Source: Chara braunii (taxonomy: Eukaryota > Streptophyta > Charophyceae > Charales > Characeae). From it: DNA of 20,888 bases. Each line of letters opens with the position of its first letter. Within the stretch, counting starts at the first letter, position 1. Below are positions 1 to 7,887 of the stretch, in pieces. Both the position numbers and the translations under genes were made by a program. The notes under the pieces were generated by a model. It saw only the letters and a list, made by a program, of their open reading frames with translations. It made no database searches and was not told the origin of the DNA. The stretch covers positions 2,931,072 through 2,951,959 of the forward strand of contig BFEA01000097.1 of the NCBI GenBank assembly GCA_003427395.1, read 5' to 3'.

Positions 1-84
1 GAGAGGAGGAAGTCGACGAGTGCAGCAAGAGTTGGGAGAGCAGAGAGACACTGGAGGGGATAGTCTCTTGTGGCTGATTGCATG

Positions 85-198
85 GCTACCGTCTTCACCC
101 GAATAGAACGCTCGGTAATTATCGCTGTATTTCGACTGGAAGTTGGCCCAGATATAGCTCTAAATGACCGGGCATTCTATTTGGGTGAAGATGGTAGC
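85..198. repeat. Long imperfect inverted repeat (foldback or pre-miRNA-like hairpin)
   Basis: The 32-nt arms 85-116 and 167-198 are reverse complements at 28 of 32 positions. All four differences are transitions. Written as RNA with the left arm 5', three become G-U pairs and one is a C-A mismatch. Pairing continues less perfectly inward (about 117-134 against 149-166), leaving a short apical loop. No open reading frame crosses it. It could be a small MITE-like foldback element or a microRNA-type precursor; the sequence alone does not decide. Confidence 0.6.
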
Positions 199-556
199 AC
201 TGTTGAGAAGAAAATCTAGGCGGCAGCAATGACGCAATCGGGAAGGAAAAAAGAAATAGCGAGCAGCGTTGCGAGTGAACAAAACGGCATGAATCTGACC
301 TGAATTATGCTGAATATGAGGTTTTGTGGAAACCGACTGTGTACTGCATCATGCGCCTGAAAGCTGTGTCTCAAGAAAGTGGAGAAGGACAGTCACACTC
401 TCTCGTGATGTGTTGGCCTGTGCAGGGAGATGCTGGAAGATTAGGAGAGGGAGCAATCGATGGTGAGGAAGGCCGAATGATTTTTATTTCTGGAATGCTA
501 ATCTGAGACCGCATGATTCATTCGCTCATCTAAACAGCTTGTATTTAAATGCGACC
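199..556. other. Non-coding stretch, no recognisable feature
   Basis: A 60-codon open frame at 324-506 has no recognisable domain and no composition bias suggesting coding. I see no RNA gene, repeat or regulatory motif here. Confidence 0.5.
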
Positions 557-686
557 GACTTTCGGTAATTCTGTAATTGACTTTCGGTAATCCTCCGATC
601 GACTTTCGGTAATTCTGCAATCGACTTGGGTAATTCTCCGATCGACTTTCGGTAATTCTGCAATCGACTTGGGTAATCCTCCAATC
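557..686. repeat. 21-22-bp tandem array with dimeric structure, 6 copies
   Basis: Six units start at 557, 579, 601, 623, 644 and 666. Each begins GACTTTCGGTAAT or GACTTGGGTAAT and ends in CAATC, CGATC or a variant. From the third unit a long form (GACTTTCGG, 22 bp) alternates with a short form (GACTTGGG, 21 bp), so the later units form a 43-bp higher-order repeat. The array produces open frames with repeated YRKS/SRLQN-like peptides on the minus strand, which are artefacts of the repeat. Confidence 0.9.
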
Positions 687-1143
687 GATCATGCTGGATC
701 GCAAGGTAATCTCTATATCGACGTGCATCGCTGGTCGGGTGTCCTATACTTCTGTTGAGGATTGCATTAAGGAGTGAAGATGGAAAGTACAAGCAGAGTG
801 AGGTTAGTGTAGTACTGTGTGTTGAATGGAGTCCCATCCTTTTGTTGTTTGAGAGCTTGTGGCTTGCCTTCTTCATCCCTTAAATCTTGTACGTATATGT
901 CGCTTTCTTCTGTGCTGCAACACATGCTGTACGGCTAGCGATCTTGCCGCTGCTGCGATCGCCTCATGCGTTCGTGACCTTCGTGTTTGGGGCTTTTGGC
1001 TAGCGCAGCAGGGCAAGGGTGAGATGAGTACTTCGTCTAGAAGTGCTTCAAATTGCCCACCCTTAGAATTATTTTTATTTTTATTTTTTTTGGGACGTTC
1101 GTTGGAGGACCACTACTGCGGGCAGGGATAGGAGCCCATGCTC
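687..1143. other. Non-coding stretch with a short T-rich tract
   Basis: No supported gene. A T-rich tract lies at about 1068-1089. The 90-codon frame at 859-1131 reads into that tract (LFLFLFFLG) and has no domain I recognise. Confidence 0.5.
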
Positions 1144-1246
1144 GTTCCCAGAGTGTCTCGTAGTTGTTCTGTCATTATTTGTCATTCAGAACACTGCTTT
1201 TGTTTGTACTCTCGGGTACCTGACGAACAAGTACACATCTTGAGGA
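1144..1246. repeat. Unnamed dispersed repeat, copy 1
   Basis: This segment aligns end to end with 1759-1867. Shared blocks include GTTCCC at the left edge, GAACxCTGCTTTTGxTTGTAC in the middle and CATCTTGAGG or GATCTCGAGG at the right edge. Divergence is substantial, so these are old copies of a dispersed element and not a recent duplication. The family is not one I recognise. Copy 2 abuts a poly(T) tract, which suggests a minus-strand retroelement 3' end. Confidence 0.65.
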
Positions 1247-1443
1247 TGTGTGGCTCAGTAGGGCAAAGGCAAAGGCAATGAGTGCATACTCACACTAGGA
1301 CTTTTCCCTCCACGCTGTGGATGTAATTGCAGTTGGGTTCGTGCGGGTCTGGCCGTAATTGCGGTCAGATGGATTTTGGAGAGTGCTAGTATGAGCATGC
1401 CCTGAGTGCTGTGTTGTGAAGTTCTTGAATTTATTGCCCAACC

Positions 1444-1697
1444 TTTTTCTGAATAGGGCGACTGCCTTGAGATATCATCATCGAATGATCGAACTGACCG
1501 GCCCTAGGCCATTCCAAATCGTCGCAAATCGTTGCAAATCATCTGTAAATCGTCGTAAATCGTCGTAAATCGTCGTAAGTCTTCCATAAATCATCGTAAA
1601 TCGTTGTAATTTTACTCATCTTTTTCCAGTGGAGTTCGTACTCTGGTCTGCATTTCAACAGCTTGTTCAGGGGTGTACCGACTGAGCTATACGTCAG
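1444..1697 (-). mobile_element. tRNA-derived SINE, copy 1 (degenerate, interrupted)
   Basis: Read on the minus strand, a tRNA-like head carries an A-box (TAGCTCAGTCGGTAC, plus positions 1675-1689) and a degenerate B-box (AGAGTACGAACTCC, 1631-1644). The tail near 1455-1500 contains GATATCTCAAGGCAGTCGCCCT, written here with the inner part GATATCTCAAGGC, which matches the tails of the copies at 1951-2100 and 19065-19255. Between head and tail sits a 10-bp tandem array (1518-1606) absent from the other copies. Similarity is clear in both halves, but the element is old and rearranged. Confidence 0.65.
1518..1606. repeat. 10-bp tandem array (TAAATCGTCG)
   Basis: About nine units of TAAATCGTCG and variants (CAAATCGTTG, TAAATCATCG, TAAGTCTTCCA) lie head to tail. 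The array separates the head and tail of a SINE copy, so it probably expanded inside or inserted into that element. Confidence 0.85.
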
Positions 1698-1732
1698 TTG
1701 GCGATTTTTTTGCCCAACCTGAGCAACCTCAG

Positions 1733-1758
1733 TTTTTTTTTTTTTTTTTNTTTTTTTT
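1733..1758. other. Poly(T) tract containing an unresolved base
   Basis: A T homopolymer is interrupted by a single N at 1750. The true tract length is therefore uncertain. It directly abuts the repeat copy starting at 1759, as a minus-strand retroelement A-tail would. Confidence 0.9.
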
Positions 1759-1867
1759 GTTCCCTGAGACGTCTGGTGGTCGGGATGTCATCATTTACCG
1801 TTTGGAACGCTGCTTTTGCTTGTACCGTCCGGCACCAGATGAACGGGGACGAGGACAGATCTCGAGG
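1759..1867. repeat. Unnamed dispersed repeat, copy 2
   Basis: Partner of 1144-1246. It begins at GTTCCC right after the poly(T) tract, keeps the central GCTGCTTTTGCTTGTAC block, and ends near GATCTCGAGG. The poly(T) flank suggests it entered by reverse transcription on the minus strand. Confidence 0.65.
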
Positions 1868-1950
1868 GTTTCACCGGGAACCTAGAGGCGGGCCTGCAGT
1901 GACGCCTTTGCTACTTTCTTCTCTCCTTTCTTTTTAGACGCGGTTCTTTG

Positions 1951-2100
1951 TTTCATCTCTTTTTTTTGTTTTTTTTGTTCTGCAAAGGGCGACGGCCTTG
2001 AGAGATATCATCGTTTAGCTGACTGGATTCACTGACATCTGGATTTGAACTCGGGTGTATATTTCAGCAACTCTTGGGGTGCGTACGAACTGAGCTAGGC
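1951..2100 (-). mobile_element. tRNA-derived SINE, copy 2 (best full-length copy)
   Basis: On the minus strand the order is GGGCCTAGCTCAGTTCG (A-box TAGCTCAGTTCG, plus 2086-2097), about 35 nt, B-box GAGTTCAAATCC (plus 2041-2052), a short body with CAGTCAGCT, the tail CTCAAGGCCGTCGCCCTTTG and an interrupted A-tail (plus about 1951-1981). A-box and B-box spacing and order are those of an RNA polymerase III type 2 internal promoter. The same head, body and tail recur at 19065-19255. No convincing target-site duplication was found for this copy. Confidence 0.8.
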
Positions 2101-2161
2101 CCATTGGTTGTATCTGTAGCAGCTATCAGTTTCGATACAGACTTCTGTTCAATCCCAGAGT

Positions 2162-2182
2162 GAGTGAAAACCGTTTTCACTC
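2162..2182. repeat. 21-bp perfect palindrome
   Basis: GAGTGAAAAC and GTTTTCACTC are perfect reverse complements around a single C. No associated gene. It may be chance or a protein-binding palindrome. Confidence 0.7.
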
Positions 2183-2227
2183 GCGGTAAATGCTTATTTC
2201 TCTGCTGCCTCATGATAGCCTCGTTGT

Positions 2228-2276
2228 CCTCTTCCTGCTTCTTCCTCTTCCCGCTTCTTCCTCTTCTGCTTCTGCT
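2228..2276. repeat. 16-bp pyrimidine-rich triplicate
   Basis: Three head-to-tail units of CCTCTTCCTGCTTCTT and close variants. A strongly strand-biased pyrimidine run with no other recognised function. Confidence 0.8.
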
Positions 2277-2467
2277 ATTGCATTCACGGAAGGCTTCGTC
2301 TTCCTGACGAGGAATCGGCATCCGACTTCTTTTTCCATTTGTTGCAGCGTCCTTGTGCATGTGATGGGGAACGCTTGCAAGCACAAGCATGCCTTTTCAA
2401 ACTTACTTCAAAGCCAAGTAGCATTGCCAATTGTGGGCTCCACAGTTTCCAGTCTAGTGTTTGGCGA

Positions 2468-2538
2468 GTCCTTCGGGAACATCCGTTAAAATTGGAACGA
2501 TATAGAGAAGATAAGCATGGCCCCTGCACAAGGATAAG
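2468..2538 (+). pseudogene. U6 spliceosomal snRNA-like pseudogene, 3'-truncated
   Basis: The stretch opens with GTCCTTCGGGAACATCCG, the 5' stem-loop of U6 snRNA. It continues TAAAATTGGAACGATA, TAGAGAAGAT, AAGCATGGCCCCTGCACAAGGAT in the U6 order. U6 normally has about 100 nt; here similarity stops after GGAT, so roughly the last 30 nt including the 3' Sm-like-protein binding U-tract are missing. The invariant ACAGAGA box reads ATAGAGA and further substitutions are present. I see no upstream plant-type USE and no TATA box at the usual distance. The 3' end runs through a short A-rich stretch into (GA)n. This is most likely a processed or LINE-mobilised U6 pseudogene, not a working gene. Confidence 0.85.
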
Positions 2539-2544
2539 GTAAAA

Positions 2545-2548
<4 letters not shown>

Positions 2549-2608
<60 letters not shown>
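2549..2608. repeat. (GA)n microsatellite, about 60 bp
   Basis: About 30 uninterrupted GA dinucleotides, directly after the U6-like sequence. In the reverse direction it yields meaningless (SL)n open frames. Confidence 0.97.
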
Positions 2609-2610
<2 letters not shown>

Positions 2611-2759
2611 TAGTTTAGTGATATGGATGGCAGAGATTGCAACCATATCGAGGTTGTTTCGGATGTATCCTTGCTGTCGGGTTTCAATTAAAGCAAGTGA
2701 CAGAAGTAGGAGGGTGCATAGCTACTGCACGCTGTGGCTTGCAGGCACCCGACTAACAG

Positions 2760-2915
2760 TAAACAGCTCTGCATGCTCAGCAATGAGTATAGGGTCCACA
2801 GTCCAAATCCTCTTGGTCGCGGTTAAGAAATCTACCCGCCATGCCGTTGATGACGTGCCTAACAGTTGTGCAGGGTCAGCAATGGGTATAGGGTCCACAG
2901 TTTAATCCCTGTCGG
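2760..2915. repeat. 99-bp tandem duplication
   Basis: TCAGCAATGAGTATAGGGTCC at about 2777 recurs as TCAGCAATGGGTATAGGGTCC at about 2876, a 99-bp offset. The flanks are also alike: CTAACAG upstream, CCACAGT and AATCC downstream, then a partly matching GGTTxxxxAxATxTACCxG block. A weaker further echo (GTTGATGGTGTGCCTTTGAG) lies near 3004. No coding frame is shared by the units. Confidence 0.75.
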
Positions 2916-3091
2916 TTGTTTGAGACATTTACCGGCGACGCTGGTGTGTCGTCATTCCTATGAAACATCAAGATCAATCTTCGATGATGGTGCCGCCGCT
3001 GCAGTTGATGGTGTGCCTTTGAGCTGTCCGTTGCACTTGTTAGTGGTCATGAGTGCGACAGATGGCAGCAGTCTGTGGACCCGCGCATGTC

Positions 3092-3239
3092 CATTCTTCT
3101 TAACCTTGTCGAAGAATGCGTGCATGTTCATTCTGCTTAACCTTGTTGAAGGATGCGCACATATTGATTCTGCTTAACCTTGTCGAAGGATGCGCGCACG
3201 TTGATTCTGTTTAGCCTTGTCGGAGAATGTGCGCATCTC
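3092..3239. repeat. 37-bp tandem array just upstream of the M8 peptidase gene, 4 copies
   Basis: TTAACCTTGTCGAAG and close variants start at 3100, 3137, 3174 and 3211, an exact 37-bp period. The unit is roughly ATTCTGCTTAACCTTG followed by a TCGAAGGATGCGCGCACGTTG-like half. The array ends about 105 bp before the ATG at 3345, so it lies in the presumed promoter or 5' leader. A regulatory role is possible but unproven. Confidence 0.9.
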
Positions 3240-3344
3240 ACTGCATGAAACCGAAGGGTACATTTTGGTTCTGCAACGCCACGTTAAGGCGTGGCGTGGG
3301 ACAGCAGCGTAGCACGGATCTGTGGGTGTGTAACTGGAATTGCG

Positions 3345-6212
3345 ATGAAGCGCTCGACCACTTCTTGGAGGATGTTGGTGGTGACGGCGGTGATGGCTTT
3401 AATTATGTGTGGTAGCAACTGTGACGGTGACTCTGAGCAAGATTTCGAGACGGAAGACGGGTTCGGTGGAGTGCAAGGGCCACCCGTAAAGCATGAATGT
3501 GTCCACGATGTGCTTTCCTCTAAGTTCCTAGCAGGAGCTGCTCACCGGGAAGCATCCATTCGCGCTGGTCTCGCTAGGAGTTTGGAATGGCACCGAAGGC
3601 AATCGAGGAAAATTGCGGCTACAGAGCCACCCGCCTACATGCGCATACGGCCAGTGTATCAGTTGGACGAATTAGACAGCGAAACACAGGGGTATGTTCA
3701 GAACCTACTGATCCCGTCTGCAATTGGGTACTTTGAGAGGTTGCTACAAGTTAAGGATGCAAGAAGTGGCCCGCTTCGTCTGCATGCAAATAACTGCCGA
3801 ATGTTTTCGGCCGGAAATCGCTCAGCAGTGGAGCGAACCTGTCATGAATGGGGCCTGCCTCGGTGTGAGCTTGCGACGGTCAACGCCTCGCTTCTGGATG
3901 CCTACAGAACTTGCGTAAGCAGGAGGGGGGGTATGGCATGCCACACCACGCCTGCCGGGCCCGGTTCGCCAGATACAGACTACTTGCTGTTTGTTACTGC
4001 GAAGAGGACGGAAGCGTGTTCAATGACAACGTTGGGACATGCGGTGCACTGCGAGCAAGACTTGCTGACCAGGCGGCCAATTGCAGGGAACGTGAACCTC
4101 TGCCCGGACGCCGTTAGCGCCACTGGAAACTGGCACCAGCAACTGGCAGTGTCGATCCACGAGATCACGCACACGCTTGGATTCAGCTCTCTCCTGTATG
4201 GCGATTTTCTGGACGAAGCAGGTGCACCGCGAACAGAATTTCTGAAGACCGTGATGCGTCCCAGCGGCGTGAATGCGACGATGATAGTTTCCCCGCATGT
4301 CAGGGCTTATGCTCAGGCACATTTCAATTGCCCGTCGCTGGCCGGTGGGGAGGTTGAGAATAACGGACTTACAGGGGTCACGGCGCTCAGTCACTGGGAG
4401 GCGGCAGTCTTCCAAGGCGAGAATATGGTCAGCATCTACCAGCTTGTTGGCATTATGTCGAACATGACCTTAGCGCTTCTTCAGGACACTGGCTGGTATG
4501 AGGTGAACTTTGGCATGGCTGGACATTTGCTGTCTGGGAACAACCTTGGTTGTGAGTTTGCATTGGGCAGCTGCAGTCCTCCGAACGTTTCCAGCGTTTT
4601 CGAGGGTTACTTCTGTGCAAACATGCATAGACGGACAGCCACCTACATTAATCCGATGGGTCAGGAGGTCGTGAAGTCGCTAAAAGGTGAGTGTACGTAC
4701 GACTATTTGGCAGCCGGTTCGTGCGTCTCTTGTTCGACAGACACAGGCATCTGTTTGACTGACAAATGCATCCCGATTCGTGGGTACGCAGATAAGAAGT
4801 GTCAGGACATCACAGCGGCCCAAAACAAGGAGGGGCAGGGTGATGACCATGGTCAGTATTTCGGAGAGGCGTATGGGCCACAGTCAAGGTGCTTTCTTCA
4901 AGGATCGGCTTATTGGGTGCGGAATGGAACCCCGGCTGGCGAGGTGGGTAGCATGAATGCGCCGCTTGGCGCCGGATGTTACAAGGCCAATTGCACCCTC
5001 GATGTCAATGGGCAGTTCGTGCTGGATGTGATGATCGGAAGCGACTGGGTGAGGTGTTCCGATGGACAGGAGATCTCTCTTGCGTTGCTAGGCTATGAGC
5101 AAGGGATATTCGGGCCATGCCCGGTGGCGGCAGATTTCTGCAGATACGCAATGTGCCCGAACGACTGCAGTGGGCAAGGTGTCTGCTACATGGGGGATTG
5201 TACGTGCTACAGCGGCTTCGCTGGCGAGGACTGTAGCCAGATTGCCTGTTCGCCATTTTCACAACCGTGTCCGGAGGGTTCAAACTGTGACCGAACAACT
5301 GGACTGTGCTCTGCAGCTGCTGATGCACAACCCACGCTTTCAAGTAGGCGCCGGATGAGTTTGGAACGGAGATCGCTTGCCAAAACAAGTGACCCACCAC
5401 CTCCTCACCCAGCAAACACATCAAGCACAGCGAACGCAACGAGCGTAGTGAACACAGCGAACACGACAAGCAAAGCGAACACCACGAGCACGACAAGCGG
5501 AACGAACACATCGAACGGTGAGGGAGGCAATTCCACGGATAGTGGCTTCATCACTCCATATTCCGGTGGAGTTGCTGCAGAACTTCCCAAGTACGGAGTT
5601 CTGGTGCTCGCAACAATCCGATTCGGAGGTTCTAATGTGACTAAGCTTCAGGATACCGACGTGCGGAAAGAGTTTGAGACCGAATTCATTCAGGAAATGT
5701 CAGCTGCTGCTCGCGGTGTCGGATACGGTGAGGCGCTGGAGGTTGTGATTGATGGCCTAAGAGAGGGAAGCATTCTTGTGGGATCGGTCACAGCTTTCAG
5801 TACGGCGCAAGACTTCCACCATCCCATTCTGTTCGCAAGACTCGTGAGTTCGAACCCGCAGTCCATCTTTGCCAACAGCACCTACTTCATTCGGTTGCCG
5901 ATGGGAAATGTGACATCGCTGAACATAGAGGTCAAGTCGGCACCCCCGAACACAAAGCTCACCCCACCAAGCAAGCATGCTTGGAGGACCAAGTTCCTTA
6001 ACGAGCCTGCTCTCCTTGGCGCAATCGTCGGCGTTCTTATCGTCATTGCCTGCTTGCTTTGCCTCCTCTGCAGCAGGAGTTCACTTCTTCGGCGCCGGGA
6101 AATTACGACCCAGCAAGTTATGATGACCGCGTACCCACCCCCTGTAAATGCGGGCCCATACAAAGAGATGAACGTCTTTGGGACCCCTTTGAGGGAGTCG
6201 TCCCGAGGGTAA
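3345..6212 (+). CDS. Leishmanolysin-like (peptidase family M8) zinc metallopeptidase, membrane-anchored, EGF-containing
   Basis: Predicted 955-residue zinc endopeptidase of family M8, acting outside the cell or at the plasma membrane; substrates unknown. I start at the ATG at 3345 because it opens a signal peptide (hydrophobic core about residues 10-21, LVVTAVMALIM); the upstream in-frame codon at 3291 is only GTG. HECVHD, with Cys52, resembles the prodomain cysteine switch. The zinc site is HEITHTLGF (His272, Glu273, His276), with a third-ligand candidate His350 in LSHWE and a Met-turn candidate Met361. A Cys-rich domain follows, then an EGF-like module (about 604-638), an Asn/Thr-rich stalk with many N-glycosylation sequons (about 690-735), one transmembrane helix (about 889-908) and a 47-residue basic-start tail. 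Catalytic residues are intact and the frame is unbroken with no visible introns. The layout resembles land-plant M8 proteins more than trypanosomatid GP63, which is usually GPI-anchored. Confidence 0.93.
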   Translation: MKRSTTSWRMLVVTAVMALIMCGSNCDGDSEQDFETEDGFGGVQGPPVKHECVHDVLSSKFLAGAAHREASIRAGLARSLEWHRRQSRKIAATEPPAYMRIRPVYQLDELDSETQGYVQNLLIPSAIGYFERLLQVKDARSGPLRLHANNCRMFSAGNRSAVERTCHEWGLPRCELATVNASLLDAYRTCVSRRGGMACHTTPAGPGSPDTDYLLFVTAKRTEACSMTTLGHAVHCEQDLLTRRPIAGNVNLCPDAVSATGNWHQQLAVSIHEITHTLGFSSLLYGDFLDEAGAPRTEFLKTVMRPSGVNATMIVSPHVRAYAQAHFNCPSLAGGEVENNGLTGVTALSHWEAAVFQGENMVSIYQLVGIMSNMTLALLQDTGWYEVNFGMAGHLLSGNNLGCEFALGSCSPPNVSSVFEGYFCANMHRRTATYINPMGQEVVKSLKGECTYDYLAAGSCVSCSTDTGICLTDKCIPIRGYADKKCQDITAAQNKEGQGDDHGQYFGEAYGPQSRCFLQGSAYWVRNGTPAGEVGSMNAPLGAGCYKANCTLDVNGQFVLDVMIGSDWVRCSDGQEISLALLGYEQGIFGPCPVAADFCRYAMCPNDCSGQGVCYMGDCTCYSGFAGEDCSQIACSPFSQPCPEGSNCDRTTGLCSAAADAQPTLSSRRRMSLERRSLAKTSDPPPPHPANTSSTANATSVVNTANTTSKANTTSTTSGTNTSNGEGGNSTDSGFITPYSGGVAAELPKYGVLVLATIRFGGSNVTKLQDTDVRKEFETEFIQEMSAAARGVGYGEALEVVIDGLREGSILVGSVTAFSTAQDFHHPILFARLVSSNPQSIFANSTYFIRLPMGNVTSLNIEVKSAPPNTKLTPPSKHAWRTKFLNEPALLGAIVGVLIVIACLLCLLCSRSSLLRRREITTQQVMMTAYPPPVNAGPYKEMNVFGTPLRESSRG

Positions 6213-6307
6213 CGGATGGAAGGGTCCAACTGGAAAGCTTTTTGTTTTCGTACATGGACCGGTGGTGGCCTACTGGAATGTTCATCGCATTGTACATACG
6301 GGTGTTT

Positions 6308-6560
6308 TCGATGCGCGCGGTCAAAAATGGCGAGTACGTTTCGATGCTGGTCGGGTTTCAAGCGCATTGTCAACACTGATCAGTGGTCATCAAGTACGTT
6401 TATCCAAAGCCCGCAGATCAGTTGCGCAAGTGCCTTTTCGAGAAGTCAGGGGGTCAGTGGTCGTCAAGTGCCCTCTGAGAAATCCGCGGGTGAATGGTCA
6501 CCAACCACCTTGCAAGAAATTGGTGGATCAGTGGCTAAGCGCCTTTTCGACGACACTGGT
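6308..6560. repeat. 37-38-bp degenerate tandem array downstream of the M8 gene
   Basis: Units start near 6308, 6341, 6378, 6416, 6453, 6491 and 6526. The best units read GATCAGTGGTCxTCAAGTGCCTTTTCGA plus about 10 variable bases. Spacing is 38, 37, 38 and 35 bp in the clearest part. The array begins about 95 bp after the stop codon, so the 3' UTR may run into it. Related motifs recur at about 6812-6910, 7888-8010 and 8333-8360. Confidence 0.75.
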
Positions 6561-7128
6561 TCCTTCGCGAGGATGACAAGCATAAATAGAGAAGGCCCCT
6601 GTGCGATTTGGCAGAGATGGTCAACTATGCCAAATGCCATTTTTATTTTTTTTATTTTTTTGAAAATTTAAATGCCTTTTTTTTTTCAACACTGGCCTCT
6701 GCGGAAGGATGACATGACATGCATAAAATGCCATAAATTGAGAAATGGTCCTTTCTTTTTTGGATTAAAAAGAAAAAGAAAAAAGCCGAATGCCTTCTGA
6801 ACACTGGCACCTAGTGGTTGAGTGTGAGCCTTTTGGACATTGGCCAGTGTTCAAGTGCCTTTTGGATCAGAGTCGGGGGTCAGTGGTGGGGTCAAGTGGC
6901 TCTTTCGCAGGTGTCCGCGGTTCTGCAGTTTGGGGCTTTTCTGCTACTACATGCAACATTTTTGGATGCAGTTCACTCGAGTTCACTTGGGGTTGGTGGA
7001 AGCAAATACGGTGTGCATGTTCTGGGCTTTTGTTCGCACACACACGGAAAAATGGCAGGCAGTGTTGTTCGAGTGGGTTTTTGAAACTGGTCAGCATCTG
7101 CCGTTTCAGGCGTTTGTGTGGACTTCAC
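6561..7128. other. Non-coding region with T-rich tracts and dispersed copies of the 37-38-bp motif
   Basis: T- and A-rich tracts lie at 6638-6692 and 6750-6785. Between 6812 and 6910 there are degenerate GTTCAAGTGCCTTTTGGA and GTCAGTGGTGGGGTCAAGTG motifs of the downstream array. Several 70-150-codon open frames overlap one another here in different phases, and none has a recognisable domain. Confidence 0.5.
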
Positions 7129-7620
7129 AGGCAGTTATGCAATGTCATTGGTGAAGGAGTCTGCTTCTGCTTGGGGTTGGCAGGAGCTATACTACAGTGT
7201 CCGTCCGTCCAGACAGTGTCGTGGCTTCTTGATCACCGACCATTTTCTGTTTGAGCACGGAAACAATGGGCCTCGCTCCACTGCTTTTGCCTCATGCACC
7301 ACAAAAGACCAGAAATAGGGCGGTGCATCTTCCCATGTTCTAGTGGAAGACTCGTTCTCATTTTGCACATTTGGTGAGTAGTAGGTAATGGAGCGCGGCC
7401 CAAATTGAATGGCAGGTAGAGTTATCCTGCAGCGGGCCCAAATTGAATGGCAGGTCGTATCCTGAACTGGCCCTGCAGTTTCTGACATCAGCGCCGAATG
7501 TACAGGCAGGCATGCAATAGCGTTGGGTTGGTGGAGTTGTCCACGTGGGGTTGGCGGGAGGCTGGGAGAAGCTACGGTGTTCGTTCTGGTTGTCAGTTTC
7601 TGACGTCAGGTGCGCACGTA
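7129..7620. repeat. Diverged direct duplication of a roughly 120-bp block
   Basis: ACAGGCAGTTATGCAATGTC at 7129 is echoed by ACAGGCAGGCATGCAATAGC at 7501. In both, a TTGGGGTTGGC or GTGGGGTTGGC block and a TACxxxGTGTTC/GTGTCC block follow. The spacing is about 370 bp. CAGTTTCTGACATCAG at 7476 and CAGTTTCTGACGTCAG at 7591 are another repeated pair. No open frame is conserved between the copies. Confidence 0.55.
7394..7462. repeat. 38-bp direct repeat, 2 copies
   Basis: GCCCAAATTGAATGGCAGGT appears at about 7398 and 7436, preceded by GCG and followed by a TATCCTG block. It is a simple two-unit tandem duplication inside the larger non-coding region. Confidence 0.85.
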
Positions 7621-7736
7621 ACAATGACGGACGGTATTCTTGTCAAGCACAAACATTCGTCGAGTTTTTCTGACGAGTCGGAAAGGGGGGGGGTGGCGAG
7701 TCGTGCCCCCTTCCAACGGCATGGCACTGATGGCAG

Positions 7737-7758
7737 TGATCGATCGATCGATCGATAG
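7737..7758. repeat. (ATCG)n microsatellite
   Basis: About four to five units of GATC/CGAT give a self-complementary tract. A G-run (about nine G) lies 50 bp upstream at 7684-7692. Confidence 0.85.
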
Positions 7759-7887
7759 ATGGGGGCGGAAGCACACGAGTCTTCCGGATGTGTTCTGTAC
7801 GATGATGATCAACTCCTACGCATTCCCTCGCACCATTGAACCATTTCGATGCTGCAGACACACTTGAGCGCCAAGCCAAAAGCGGTC

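Noticed and set aside
2064-2390. 108-codon minus-strand basic open frame
   Set aside because: Its C-terminal end lies in the SINE head and the Lys/Arg-rich middle is the pyrimidine tract read in reverse.
2284-2646. Open frame with (SL)n and similar (RE)n, K-rich and F-rich frames elsewhere
   Set aside because: These are translations of (GA)n, (CT)n, poly(A) and poly(T) tracts with no coding support.
3291-3344. Upstream extension of the M8 gene start to 3291
   Set aside because: The codon at 3291 is GTG, and the added 18 residues would sit in front of a clear signal peptide; the ATG at 3345 fits better.
6818-7254. Overlapping 88-154-codon open frames downstream of the M8 gene
   Set aside because: Three frames overlap in different phases, none has a recognisable domain, and they include degenerate tandem motifs.
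7737-7758. (ATCG)n as a regulatory palindrome
   Set aside because: It is a simple microsatellite with no nearby gene.
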